Shown: piece after piece, positions 1 to 5,367 of the stretch
Layout of the letters: every line of letters begins with the position of its first letter
Position numbering within the stretch: position 1 is the first letter of the stretch
Assembly: GCA_028278465.1 (NCBI GenBank)
Contig: JANQEF010000100.1
Span: 1 to 12,170 of the forward strand
Length of the DNA stretch: 12,170 bases
Direction of reading: 5' to 3'
From: Dehalococcoidia bacterium
GTDB lineage: Bacteria > Chloroflexota > Dehalococcoidia > Lucifugimonadales > Lucifugimonadaceae
Notes under the pieces: model-generated
Databases searched by the model: none
Told to the model about the DNA's origin: nothing
Seen by the model: only the letters and a program-made list of their open reading frames with translations
Program-made: the position numbers and the translations under genes

Positions 1-74
1 CGACGGCAGATGGATCGCCCCACCCACCGGGTCCCTCGCACCCGCTCGGGACGACGGCGGGTCAATGGCTTTTT

Positions 75-108
75 GGTAGGGGAGCTGCTTGCCGCGCCCG
101 GTGACGCC
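75..108 (-). repeat. Type A palindromic repeat, degenerate copy
   Basis: This stretch begins GGTAGGGG and runs into CGCCCGGTGACGCC. It is the reverse complement of the type A repeat found at 157-203, 275-320 and 2944-2989. The GGGCGC arm is kept but its partner reads GCTCCC, so the stem is imperfect. It looks like a decayed copy. Confidence 0.6.
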
Positions 109-156
109 GGAGGCGGCACGACTTGCCTGCCCGGACTGCACAGGATACGAAAGCAA

Positions 157-203
157 CGTCCCGATTTCATCGGGACCGGGCGCAGCAAGCGGCGCCCCTA
201 CCA
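157..203 (+). repeat. Type A palindromic repeat (double hairpin)
   Basis: There are two adjacent hairpins. The first is GTCCCGAT (158-165), loop TTC, ATCGGGAC (169-176). The second is GGGCGC (178-183), an 8-base loop, GCGCCC (192-197). The unit ends CTACC. In the copies at 275-320 and 2944-2989 the first stem is GTCCCGGC/GCCGGGAC, so two base pairs have changed on both sides. Confidence 0.8.
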
Positions 204-240
204 AACCGTCGTTACGGACTCGCCAGCGTCCTCACGTCAC

Positions 241-320
241 AGGTCAGATCCCTCCATTCCGTCGGGATGACAAACGTCCCGGCACAGCCGGGACCGGGCG
301 CAGCAAGCAGCGCCCCTACC
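241..320 (+). repeat. Composite repeat: type E2 followed by type A
   Basis: The E2 part has arms ATCCC (248-252) and GGGAT (264-268) inside a conserved GGTCAGATC...GATGACAA context. It runs directly into type A, whose stems are GTCCCGGC (276-283)/GCCGGGAC (287-294) and GGGCGC (296-301)/GCGCCC (310-315). The same E2-A composite recurs at 2911-2989. There the E2 arms are ATCTC/GAGAT, a compensated change. Confidence 0.8.
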
Positions 321-515
321 GAAAGAAGGGCTCCCGCCTCGCTCCTGAATCGGAGCTATACTCCCACCGGCCTGAGACCGTGGTCCCGCGCAGGAAAGAA
401 TCGCGGTCGACCGGGCCCGACCAAAATCACGCGGACCACTTCACCGCACAGAACCAGCCGATCCACTAACTCGCCCGAAAACCCGCCGCCAATCGCGCCG
501 CCCGAAAGGAGCCCG
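321..515 (+). promoter_or_regulatory. Leader of the catabolic cluster, weak promoter candidate
   Basis: This is the repeat-free stretch before the Ldh2-type dehydrogenase. It contains a perfect short inverted repeat, GCTCC (341-345)/GGAGC (352-356), directly followed by TATACT (357-362), which matches five of six bases of a -10 hexamer. No convincing -35 element lies 16-18 bases upstream. The inverted repeat could be an operator or chance. The Shine-Dalgarno sequence AAAGGAG (505-511) is clear. Confidence 0.25.
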
Positions 516-1598
516 ATGCTCGAACGCTTCCACGTCCCAGCCGACATCGCCGTCCACGTCATGCCAGACGACATGTTCGCCACCGTCACAGATATCTTCC
601 TCAAGATGGGCATGTCCGAAGACGACGCAAAGCAATCGGCCGACGTGCTGGTCTACGCCGACGTCCGGGGCATCGAATCCCACGGCGTCAGCAACATGCT
701 CCGCCGCTACGTGGAATCGTTCGCGCAAAACGGCATCAACCCCAAGCCGAACGTGCGCGTCGTGCGAGAGATGGCAGCCGCGGCGACCATCGACTGCGAC
801 AGCGGCCATGGCCTCGTCGTCGGCCCTCAGGCCATGCAGATGGCGATCGACAGGGCGAAGGACTACGGCATCGGCACCGTCACCGCCATGAACGGCAGGC
901 ACTTCGGCGCATGCGCCTACCACGCCGCCATGGCGCTCGAGCACGACATGATCGGCCTCGCCATGACGACCGGCGGCCTCAACGTCCTGCCGGTCCACGG
1001 CGCCGAGCCGCGCGTCGGCCTCAACCCGATCGGCATCGCGGCCCCGACGAAGAACGAGCCGCCTTTCATCTTCGACGCCTCCATGTCATCGGTCGCCGGC
1101 AACAAGATAGTGCTGGCACAGCGCCTCGGCGTGCCCGTGATGGGCGGCTGGATCGCCGACGGCGACGGCAACCCGATCATGCAGGAGCAGCAGGTGCCTG
1201 AGAAGTGGGCGATGCTGCCGAGCGGCGCCACGCGGGAGATGGGCGCGCACAAGGGCTTCAGCCTGGCGATGATGGTGGAGATACTGTGCGGCCTGCTGGG
1301 CGGCACGGGCGCGGGGACTAACAGGTCGATGGGCGCGGCGCACCACTTCGTGGCCTACAACATCGAGGCGTTCACCGATGTGAACTCGTTCAAGGAGATG
1401 ATGGACGACTATATGCGGGAGCTGCAGGACACGCGGCCGGCGCCGGGGCATGACCGCGTGGTCTACGCCGGGCTGCCGGAGCATGAGGAGGAGATCGAGC
1501 GCCGGGAGAACGGGATCCCGTACCACCCGGAGGTGATCGACTGGTTCCGCGAAACCTGCGGCGAGCTGGACATCGATTGGAGGCTCACAAAGGAGTAG
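516..1598 (+). CDS. Ldh2-family (malate/L-lactate/ureidoglycolate-type) 2-hydroxyacid dehydrogenase
   Basis: The 360-residue product matches the Ldh2/AllD/YlbC family of NAD(P)-dependent dehydrogenases. These interconvert 2-hydroxy and 2-oxo acids (malate, L-lactate, ureidoglycolate, cyclic imino acids) in the cytoplasm. Visible family blocks are DVRGIESHG (residues 49-57), the SxHxGA-like block NGRHFGA (126-132; His129 probably catalytic), GLNPIGIAAP (168-177), FIFDASMSS (184-192; conserved Asp187) and MGAHKGFSL (242-250). Length is normal for the family. The reading frame is open back to 123, but the start is set at 516 because AAAGGAG sits 4 bases upstream and family homology begins there; the upstream part translates repeats. 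It is the first gene of a plus-strand cluster with two aldolases and a lactonase-like hydrolase, so a role in sugar-acid or aromatic-derived acid catabolism is inferred. The substrate is not determinable. Confidence 0.9.
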   Translation: MLERFHVPADIAVHVMPDDMFATVTDIFLKMGMSEDDAKQSADVLVYADVRGIESHGVSNMLRRYVESFAQNGINPKPNVRVVREMAAAATIDCDSGHGLVVGPQAMQMAIDRAKDYGIGTVTAMNGRHFGACAYHAAMALEHDMIGLAMTTGGLNVLPVHGAEPRVGLNPIGIAAPTKNEPPFIFDASMSSVAGNKIVLAQRLGVPVMGGWIADGDGNPIMQEQQVPEKWAMLPSGATREMGAHKGFSLAMMVEILCGLLGGTGAGTNRSMGAAHHFVAYNIEAFTDVNSFKEMMDDYMRELQDTRPAPGHDRVVYAGLPEHEEEIERRENGIPYHPEVIDWFRETCGELDIDWRLTKE

Positions 1599-1608
1599 GG
1601 GCACCGTC

Positions 1609-1725
1609 TCTCCCCTCCCATATTGGGAGGGGATTGAGGGGAGGGTTATTAGTCTCGAACTGACCACCGGGGCGCCTATATCACCACCGACCCTCCCTCT
1701 AGCTCCCTCCCAAGCTGGGAGGGAG
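1609..1725. repeat. Type B inverted-arm repeat element
   Basis: The left arm is a hairpin, CCCCTCCC (1612-1619), loop ATATT, GGGAGGGG, followed by ATTGAGGGGAGGG. The right arm is CCCTCCCTC followed by the hairpin CTCCCTCCC (1703-1711), loop AAGCT, GGGAGGGAG (1717-1725). The arms are roughly inverted copies around a central 42-45 bases. The element starts 11 bases after the dehydrogenase stop and ends 9 bases before the ribosome binding site of the next gene. Similar arms occur at 4971-5012/5213-5265 and 9256-9382. The stem-loops could also attenuate or process the transcript. Confidence 0.8.
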
Positions 1726-1745
1726 TACCACAACAGGAGAAAACC

Positions 1746-2639
1746 ATGGCAAGGCGAATCAACAAGGCGATCGAGCTGCTGGAGATGGGCGAGCCGGTCT
1801 ATATGACCCATCCCGAAGAGCTGACATACGACTGCGGAAAGGAGATGTCGCAGACCTGGGCAGACGTCATCCACATGGATTTCGAGCACCACTTCTTCGA
1901 CATCGGCGGTCTCACCCAGTTCATGAAGGGTCTCGCCGACGGCGGTCCGACGCCCAGCGGCCACCCGACGCCGACCGTGCTCACGACGCTGCCTTCGAAC
2001 TGCATCACCGTCGACGAGGTCCGCGCCAACGCCTGGCAGATGCGGCACGTTCTTTCGACCGGCGCGCACGGCCTTCTCCACACCCACGCCCGCGACCCTG
2101 AAGCGGTCAAGTGGTTCGTCGCCGCATCCCGCTATCCCTTCCAGGAACTCGGACGCGACGAGCTGCCGGAAGGACTGCGCGGCGGGGGAGGGCAGAGGCA
2201 GCCGGCCGCCATCTGGGGCGTCGACCAGGGCGAGTATGTGAAGATCGCAGACCCGTGGCCGCTGAACCCGAAGGGCGAGCTGCTGCTGGGGCTGAAGATC
2301 GAGGACAGGCACTGCCTGCCGAACGTCGACCGGACGGCTGCTGTGCCGGGCATCGGCTTCGCTGAGTGGGGACCGGGCGACATGGGCATGTCGTTCGGAT
2401 TCTCCGACAGCCACGATCCGCCTTACCCGGAGGTGATGAACGATGCCCGCAACACGGTGAAGAAAGCGCTGGATGCGAACGGCGTGGCGTTCTACAGCGG
2501 CTGGAACGATGATTCGATGTCGGACGAGCAGCGGATCGAGTTCATCATCAAGGAGCTGGGCTCGAACCTGATCGGAGCACCGACAAGGGAGACGGCGGAC
2601 ATAGGCCGCAAGATCACCGGGAGGACGATGCCGGTTTAG
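1746..2639 (+). CDS. HpcH/HpaI-superfamily aldolase, paralog 1
   Basis: The 297-residue product resembles the HpcH/HpaI aldolase/citrate lyase superfamily, whose metal-dependent class II members cleave 2-oxo-4-hydroxy acids to pyruvate (or a related oxo acid) and an aldehyde. Visible marks are DFEHHFFD (45-52; His48 matches the catalytic DxEH His), KIED (184-187; Glu186 a probable metal ligand) and GPGDMGMS (209-216; Asp212 a second metal ligand). The canonical VPMVE strand is replaced by LHTHA (111-115). The active-site Arg is not at its usual place: Thr81 in TTLPSN occupies it by my alignment, unless Arg93 substitutes. The start is fixed by AGGAG at 1735-1739, 6 bases before ATG. A close paralog follows at 3006. 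I infer membership of the cluster's carbon-carbon cleavage step; substrate unknown. Confidence 0.85.
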   Translation: MARRINKAIELLEMGEPVYMTHPEELTYDCGKEMSQTWADVIHMDFEHHFFDIGGLTQFMKGLADGGPTPSGHPTPTVLTTLPSNCITVDEVRANAWQMRHVLSTGAHGLLHTHARDPEAVKWFVAASRYPFQELGRDELPEGLRGGGGQRQPAAIWGVDQGEYVKIADPWPLNPKGELLLGLKIEDRHCLPNVDRTAAVPGIGFAEWGPGDMGMSFGFSDSHDPPYPEVMNDARNTVKKALDANGVAFYSGWNDDSMSDEQRIEFIIKELGSNLIGAPTRETADIGRKITGRTMPV

Positions 2640-2640
2640 T

Positions 2641-2677
2641 TCCCCTCTCCCATATTGAGAGGGGGTGAAGGGGGGAG
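2641..2677. repeat. Type B hairpin repeat (left arm only)
   Basis: CCCCTCTC (2642-2649) pairs with GAGAGGGG (2657-2664) around CCATATT, followed by TGAAGGGGGGAG. It starts two bases after the stop codon of aldolase paralog 1. It is related to the left arm at 1609-1647. It could act as an mRNA 3' hairpin, but no T-run follows. Confidence 0.7.
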
Positions 2678-2703
2678 AAAGGCGAGAGTTACTGGTCTTG
2701 TCT

Positions 2704-2786
2704 GGTAGGGGCGGTGCTTGCCCCGCCCGGTCCCGGCTCCGCCGGGACAACGCGCACCCTTCCCTTCGGCTTCGCTCAGGAGGGCG
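2704..2786 (-). repeat. Type A repeat (inverted) joined to type D repeat
   Basis: Type A lies in reverse orientation, from GGTAGGGGCG to GCCGGGAC (2704-2748). Read on the minus strand its second stem is GGGCGG/CCGCCC where other copies have GGGCGC/GCGCCC, a compensated base-pair change. It is followed by the type D sequence ACCCTTCCCTTCGGCTTCG...CTCAGG (2756-2780). The same A-then-D order occurs at 9171-9234. Confidence 0.75.
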
Positions 2787-2790
2787 TCTT

Positions 2791-2832
2791 CCTTCTCCCA
2801 GCGGGAGAAGGTGCAGGATGAGGGAGAGGTGG
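2791..2832. repeat. Type C palindromic repeat
   Basis: CCTTCTCCC (2791-2799), loop AGC, GGGAGAAGG (2803-2811) is a perfect nine-pair hairpin. It is followed by TGCAGGATGAGGGAGAGGTGG. A near-identical copy lies at 9387-9428 with the same stem and tail. Confidence 0.8.
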
Positions 2833-2862
2833 CCACTCTTTGGACAATAAAGACGTCACAGC

Positions 2863-2890
2863 TTGTCATTCCGGACTTGATCCGGAATCT
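2863..2890. repeat. Type E1 palindromic repeat
   Basis: ATTCCGGA (2868-2875), loop CTTGA, TCCGGAAT (2881-2888) is a perfect eight-pair hairpin with the flank GTC on the left and CT on the right. Dispersed intergenic repeats of this general look are known in many bacteria. It is the only copy in this window. Confidence 0.65.
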
Positions 2891-2910
2891 CACCGGTGAT
2901 CCAGGAAGGC

Positions 2911-2989
2911 GGTCAGATCTCTCCCTTCGGTCGAGATGACAATCGTCCCGGCTTAGCCGGGACCGGGCGCAGCAAGCGGCGCCCCTACC
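2911..2989 (+). repeat. Composite repeat: type E2 followed by type A
   Basis: The E2 arms are ATCTC (2917-2921) and GAGAT (2933-2937). Type A follows with GTCCCGGC (2945-2952)/GCCGGGAC (2956-2963) and GGGCGC (2965-2970)/GCGCCC (2979-2984), ending CTACC. The composite matches 241-320. It stops seven bases before the AGGAGG ribosome binding site of the second aldolase. Confidence 0.8.
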
Positions 2990-3005
2990 AAAAACAGGAG
3001 GCCAC

Positions 3006-3899
3006 ATGCCACGACGAATCAACCGCTGCATCGAACTGCTCGAGGACGGCGAGGTCCTCTACTACACCGGCACCGGACCGCTCACATATGAGAACGGCAA
3101 GGCGCAGGCCAAGACCTGGGCCGACTTCCTCATCACCGACTTCGAGCACTACCCGTTCAACGTGCAGGGGCTACGGGAGTTCATGCAGGGGCTCGTCGAT
3201 GGCGGGCCGACTAACGCCGGCCACCGCACGCCTGCCGTCATCTCAACTCTGCCATCCAACTGCCGCACCGTCGACGAAGTCCGCGCCAACGCCTGGCAGA
3301 TCAGGCAGGTGCTGTCGGCCGGCGTCCACGGCATCCTCCACACCCACGCCCGGCAGGCCGACGCCGTCCGCGCCTTCATCGAAGAGTGCCGCTATCCGTT
3401 CCAGAAGCTCGGCCTTGATCGCGGGCTGGTGCAGGGCCAGCGCGGCGCGGGAGGGCAGGGCTATCCGGCAGAGATCTGGGGAGTCACCGGTCCCGAATAC
3501 ACCAAGCTCGCCGACCCGTGGCCGCTCAACCCTGACGGCGAGCTGCTGATCGGCCTCAAGCTGGAGAGCAGGGAGTCGGTCGCAAACGCAGACTTCATCG
3601 CCAAGGTGCCTGGGCTGGCGTTCGCCGAGTGGGGGCCAGGCGACATGGGCATGTCGTACGGCTTCGAGGACGCCCACGACCCGCCGTACCCGCCTGAGAT
3701 GGACAACGCCCGCAAGACGATCAAGAAGGCGTGCGACGACAACGGCCTCCACTTCCTGAGCTCGTGGAACGACCCTAACCAGAGCCGTGAGCAGAACGTG
3801 CAGTTCCTGCTCGACTGGGGCGTCCGGATCATCTCCGGCGGCGGCGAGGAGTCGGCGCAGATCGGCCGCAAGATCACCGGCCGCAAGATGCCGGTCTAG
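3006..3899 (+). CDS. HpcH/HpaI-superfamily aldolase, paralog 2
   Basis: This 297-residue protein has the same length as paralog 1 and is about 60% identical over the first 140 residues by hand count (85/140). It has the same superfamily marks: DFEH (45-48; His48), KLE (185-187; Glu187) and GPGDMGMS (210-217; Asp213). It shares the unusual LHTHAR segment (111-116), the STLPSN segment (80-85) in place of a canonical Arg-bearing strand, and the C-terminal RKITGR-MPV ending. Divergence is concentrated at residues 20-60 and 116-175, near where substrate specificity would be set, so the two may use different aldehydes or form a hetero-oligomer (inference). AGGAGG at 2996-3001 supports the ATG at 3006. 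The hydrolase gene follows after only 33 bases. Confidence 0.85.
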   Translation: MPRRINRCIELLEDGEVLYYTGTGPLTYENGKAQAKTWADFLITDFEHYPFNVQGLREFMQGLVDGGPTNAGHRTPAVISTLPSNCRTVDEVRANAWQIRQVLSAGVHGILHTHARQADAVRAFIEECRYPFQKLGLDRGLVQGQRGAGGQGYPAEIWGVTGPEYTKLADPWPLNPDGELLIGLKLESRESVANADFIAKVPGLAFAEWGPGDMGMSYGFEDAHDPPYPPEMDNARKTIKKACDDNGLHFLSSWNDPNQSREQNVQFLLDWGVRIISGGGEESAQIGRKITGRKMPV

Positions 3900-3901
3900 G
3901 G

Positions 3902-3912
3902 CTGGTAGGGGC
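3902..3912 (+). repeat. Possible truncated type A end
   Basis: TGGTAGGGGCG matches the outer end of the type A repeat in its reverse orientation (as at 2704 and 5023). It lies just after the aldolase stop codon. The rest of the repeat is absent. It is short enough to be chance. Confidence 0.35.
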
Positions 3913-3932
3913 GCAGTGACGAGAGGTTCGCC

Positions 3933-4946
3933 ATGACCAACGGCCTCAATGAATGGCTCGCCCGCAGGCAGGAAGAGGTGCTGGAGCCGGACCTGCCGAT
4001 CTGCGATCCGCACCACCACTTCTGGGACAGGACCGAGCTGCGGCCGAGCGGGCGCTACCTGCTTGACGAGCTGCTGGACGACACCGGCTCAGGCCACAAT
4101 ATCACTGAGACCGTCTTCATCGAGTGCGGCTCGATGTACCGCGCCACCGGCCCGGAGTCGATGAAGCCGGTCGGCGAGACGGAGTTCGTGCAGGGCATCG
4201 CCGCCATGAGCGCGAGCGGCGACTACGGCGACACGAAGGTGGCTGCAGGTATCGTGGGCTTCGCCGACCTGACGCTGGGCGCCGCCGTCGAAGAAGTACT
4301 GCAGGAGCACCGGGCGTCGAGTCGGGACCGGTTCCGGGGCATCCGCCATGCTGCCGTCTGGGATGAGAGCCCTGAGATTCGTCGCTACAAGAACCCGCCG
4401 AAGGGGTTGCTGGCCGACGCGAGGTTCCGTGAAGGGTTCGCGGTGCTCGGCCGGCTTGGGATGAGCTTTGAGGGCTGGCTGTACCACACGCAGCTCGGCG
4501 AGCTGACCGATCTTGCACAGGCGTTCCCCGATGTGACAATCATCCTGAACCACATCGGCGGGCCGATCGGCATCGGGCTTTACGCCGACCGGAAAGACGA
4601 GGTGTTCGAGACCTGGAAGAGCGGCATCACGGAGCTGTCGACCTGCCCGAACGTGGTGGTCAAGCTTGGCGGGTTCGGCATGCCGCTGGGTGGGCGGGAC
4701 TGGCATGAGCGAGATGCTCCGCCAGGTTCGGAGGAGATCGCCGGGGTGATGAGTCCGTGGTACCTGCACTGCATCGAGCAGTTCGGCCCTGACCGCTGCA
4801 TGTTCGAGAGCAACTTCCCGGTCGACAAGGTGTCGGTGTCTTACCGGGTGCTATGGAACGCCTTCAAGCGGATCGCGGCGGGTTTCACGCCCGCAGAGAA
4901 GGCGTCACTATTCCGGGAGACGGCGGTAAGGGCCTACAGGCTGTAG
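3933..4946 (+). CDS. COG3618-type amidohydrolase (lactonase-like metal-dependent hydrolase)
   Basis: The 337-residue protein belongs to the amidohydrolase-2 / COG3618 TIM-barrel group, which includes L-fucono- and L-rhamnono-lactonases and is related to 2-pyrone-4,6-dicarboxylate lactonase. Visible features are the metal-site start ICDPHHHFWD (23-32), conserved FRGIRH (134-139), ILNHIGGP (204-211; His207 a probable active-site ligand) and MFESNFPVDK (290-299), the C-terminal strand where other subfamilies have S-D-x-P. Having Asn in place of that Asp is common in this subgroup as I recall it. A GAGAGG sequence about 6 bases before ATG supports the start. It lies 33 bases behind aldolase paralog 2 and is probably cotranscribed. 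A ring-opening role upstream of the aldolases is inferred; amide hydrolysis or decarboxylation cannot be excluded. Confidence 0.85.
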   Translation: MTNGLNEWLARRQEEVLEPDLPICDPHHHFWDRTELRPSGRYLLDELLDDTGSGHNITETVFIECGSMYRATGPESMKPVGETEFVQGIAAMSASGDYGDTKVAAGIVGFADLTLGAAVEEVLQEHRASSRDRFRGIRHAAVWDESPEIRRYKNPPKGLLADARFREGFAVLGRLGMSFEGWLYHTQLGELTDLAQAFPDVTIILNHIGGPIGIGLYADRKDEVFETWKSGITELSTCPNVVVKLGGFGMPLGGRDWHERDAPPGSEEIAGVMSPWYLHCIEQFGPDRCMFESNFPVDKVSVSYRVLWNAFKRIAAGFTPAEKASLFRETAVRAYRL

Positions 4947-4970
4947 GGCAGTGAGTCCGCGGGATGGAGT

Positions 4971-5012
4971 TCCCCCTCCCGGCTTGGGAGGGGGTAAAGG
5001 GGGAGGGTCATT
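4971..5012. repeat. Type B left arm / possible terminator hairpin
   Basis: CCCCCTCCC (4972-4980), loop GGCTT, GGGAGGGGG (4986-4994) is a perfect nine-pair stem. It is followed by TAAAGGGGGAGGG. It lies 24 bases after the hydrolase stop, between convergent genes, so it may help end transcription from either side. No U-run is present. A matching right arm is at 5213-5265. Confidence 0.7.
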
Positions 5013-5022
5013 CGACTTGTCA

Positions 5023-5084
5023 GGTAGGGGCACGCCCGCAAGCGGGCACCCGGCTGCGCCCGGTCCCGGCAGAGCCGGGGCGAC
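5023..5084 (-). repeat. Type A repeat with an additional nested hairpin
   Basis: It starts GGTAGGGGCA and ends CCGGGGCGAC, as a reverse-orientation type A. Its loop is enlarged by a GCCCGC-AA-GCGGGC hairpin (5033-5046) followed by ACCCGG. The first stem keeps GTCCCGGC but pairs with GCCGGGGC, giving one G-U type wobble. The nested unit resembles those at 5229-5250 and 9348-9367. Confidence 0.7.
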
Positions 5085-5140
5085 GTGTTTCCTGAGCGGA
5101 GTTCCAACCGGGTTGGAACGTAGTCGAAGGATCTCTGGTG
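5085..5140. repeat. Type D repeat carrying an inserted perfect palindrome
   Basis: The outer sequence CGTGTTTCCTGAGCG...AGTCGAAGG-ATCTC matches the type D form seen uninterrupted at 6086-6109. It is split by GTTCCAACCGGGTTGGAAC (5101-5119), nine perfect pairs with one central base. Confidence 0.65.
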
Positions 5141-5180
5141 CGGAGACTCGTCCTGACAAGGCTTGTTGGCCCCTCAAGAG

Positions 5181-5204
5181 ACCCTTCGACTTCGCTCAGG
5201 GAAC
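5181..5204. repeat. Type D repeat
   Basis: ACCCTTCGACTTCGCTCAGG is the inverted form of the CCTGAGCGAAGTCGAAGG type. It is a short copy without insert. Confidence 0.6.
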
Positions 5205-5212
5205 ACCAACGC

Positions 5213-5265
5213 GACCCTACTCCTAACTCGCACCCGCGAGCGGGCACCCAAAGCAGGGAGGGAGG
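5213..5265. repeat. Type B right arm with exchanged hairpin
   Basis: The flanks GACCCT...CTAACTC and AAAGCAGGGAGGGAGG match the right arms at 1690-1725 and 9332-9382. In place of the expected CCTCCC lies GCACCCGC-GA-GCGGGCACCC (5230-5249), a hairpin of its own. Confidence 0.65.
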
Positions 5266-5272
5266 ATCGCAC

Positions 5273-5326
5273 ATCCCTCTCCCTTGATCGGGTGCCCTAT
5301 GGGCGCGGGATTGAGGGAGAGGGTGA
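5273..5326. repeat. Type B repeat with exchanged hairpin
   Basis: CCCTCTCCC on the left and GATTGAGGGAGAGGG on the right are type B arms. Between them CGGGTGCCC-TAT-GGGCGCG (5289-5307) is the reverse complement of the small hairpin found at 9349-9366, differing only in the three-base loop. Confidence 0.65.
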
Positions 5327-5337
5327 AACCGCTGCCA

Positions 5338-5359
5338 CCCCTTCGACAAGCTCAGGATG
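5338..5359. repeat. Type D repeat
   Basis: CCCCTTCGACAAGCTCAGGATGG is a short type D copy. It ends nine bases before the stop codon of the minus-strand lipoprotein gene. Confidence 0.55.
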
Positions 5360-5367
5360 GCGTCACT

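Noticed and set aside
123..515. N-terminal extension of the dehydrogenase reading frame
   Set aside because: The translated part comes from palindromic repeats, has no family homology, and a strong ribosome binding site precedes the ATG at 516.
1086..2750. 554-codon open frame on the minus strand across the dehydrogenase and first aldolase
   Set aside because: It overlaps two well-supported genes on the other strand, passes through a repeat, and its product is Arg/His/Val-rich low-complexity sequence typical of high-GC antisense frames.
2641..2989. Possible CRISPR array
   Set aside because: The repeated sequences are of several different types, unequally spaced and in both orientations, with no constant repeat-spacer period and no cas genes.
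3243..4019. 258-codon minus-strand frame opposite the second aldolase
   Set aside because: Antisense shadow of a gene with clear homology; no ribosome binding site or domain recognised.
4971..5012. Strong Rho-independent terminator after the hydrolase
   Set aside because: The hairpin is stable but has no T-run, and the same hairpin occurs inside operon gaps, so I list it as a repeat with only a possible termination role.
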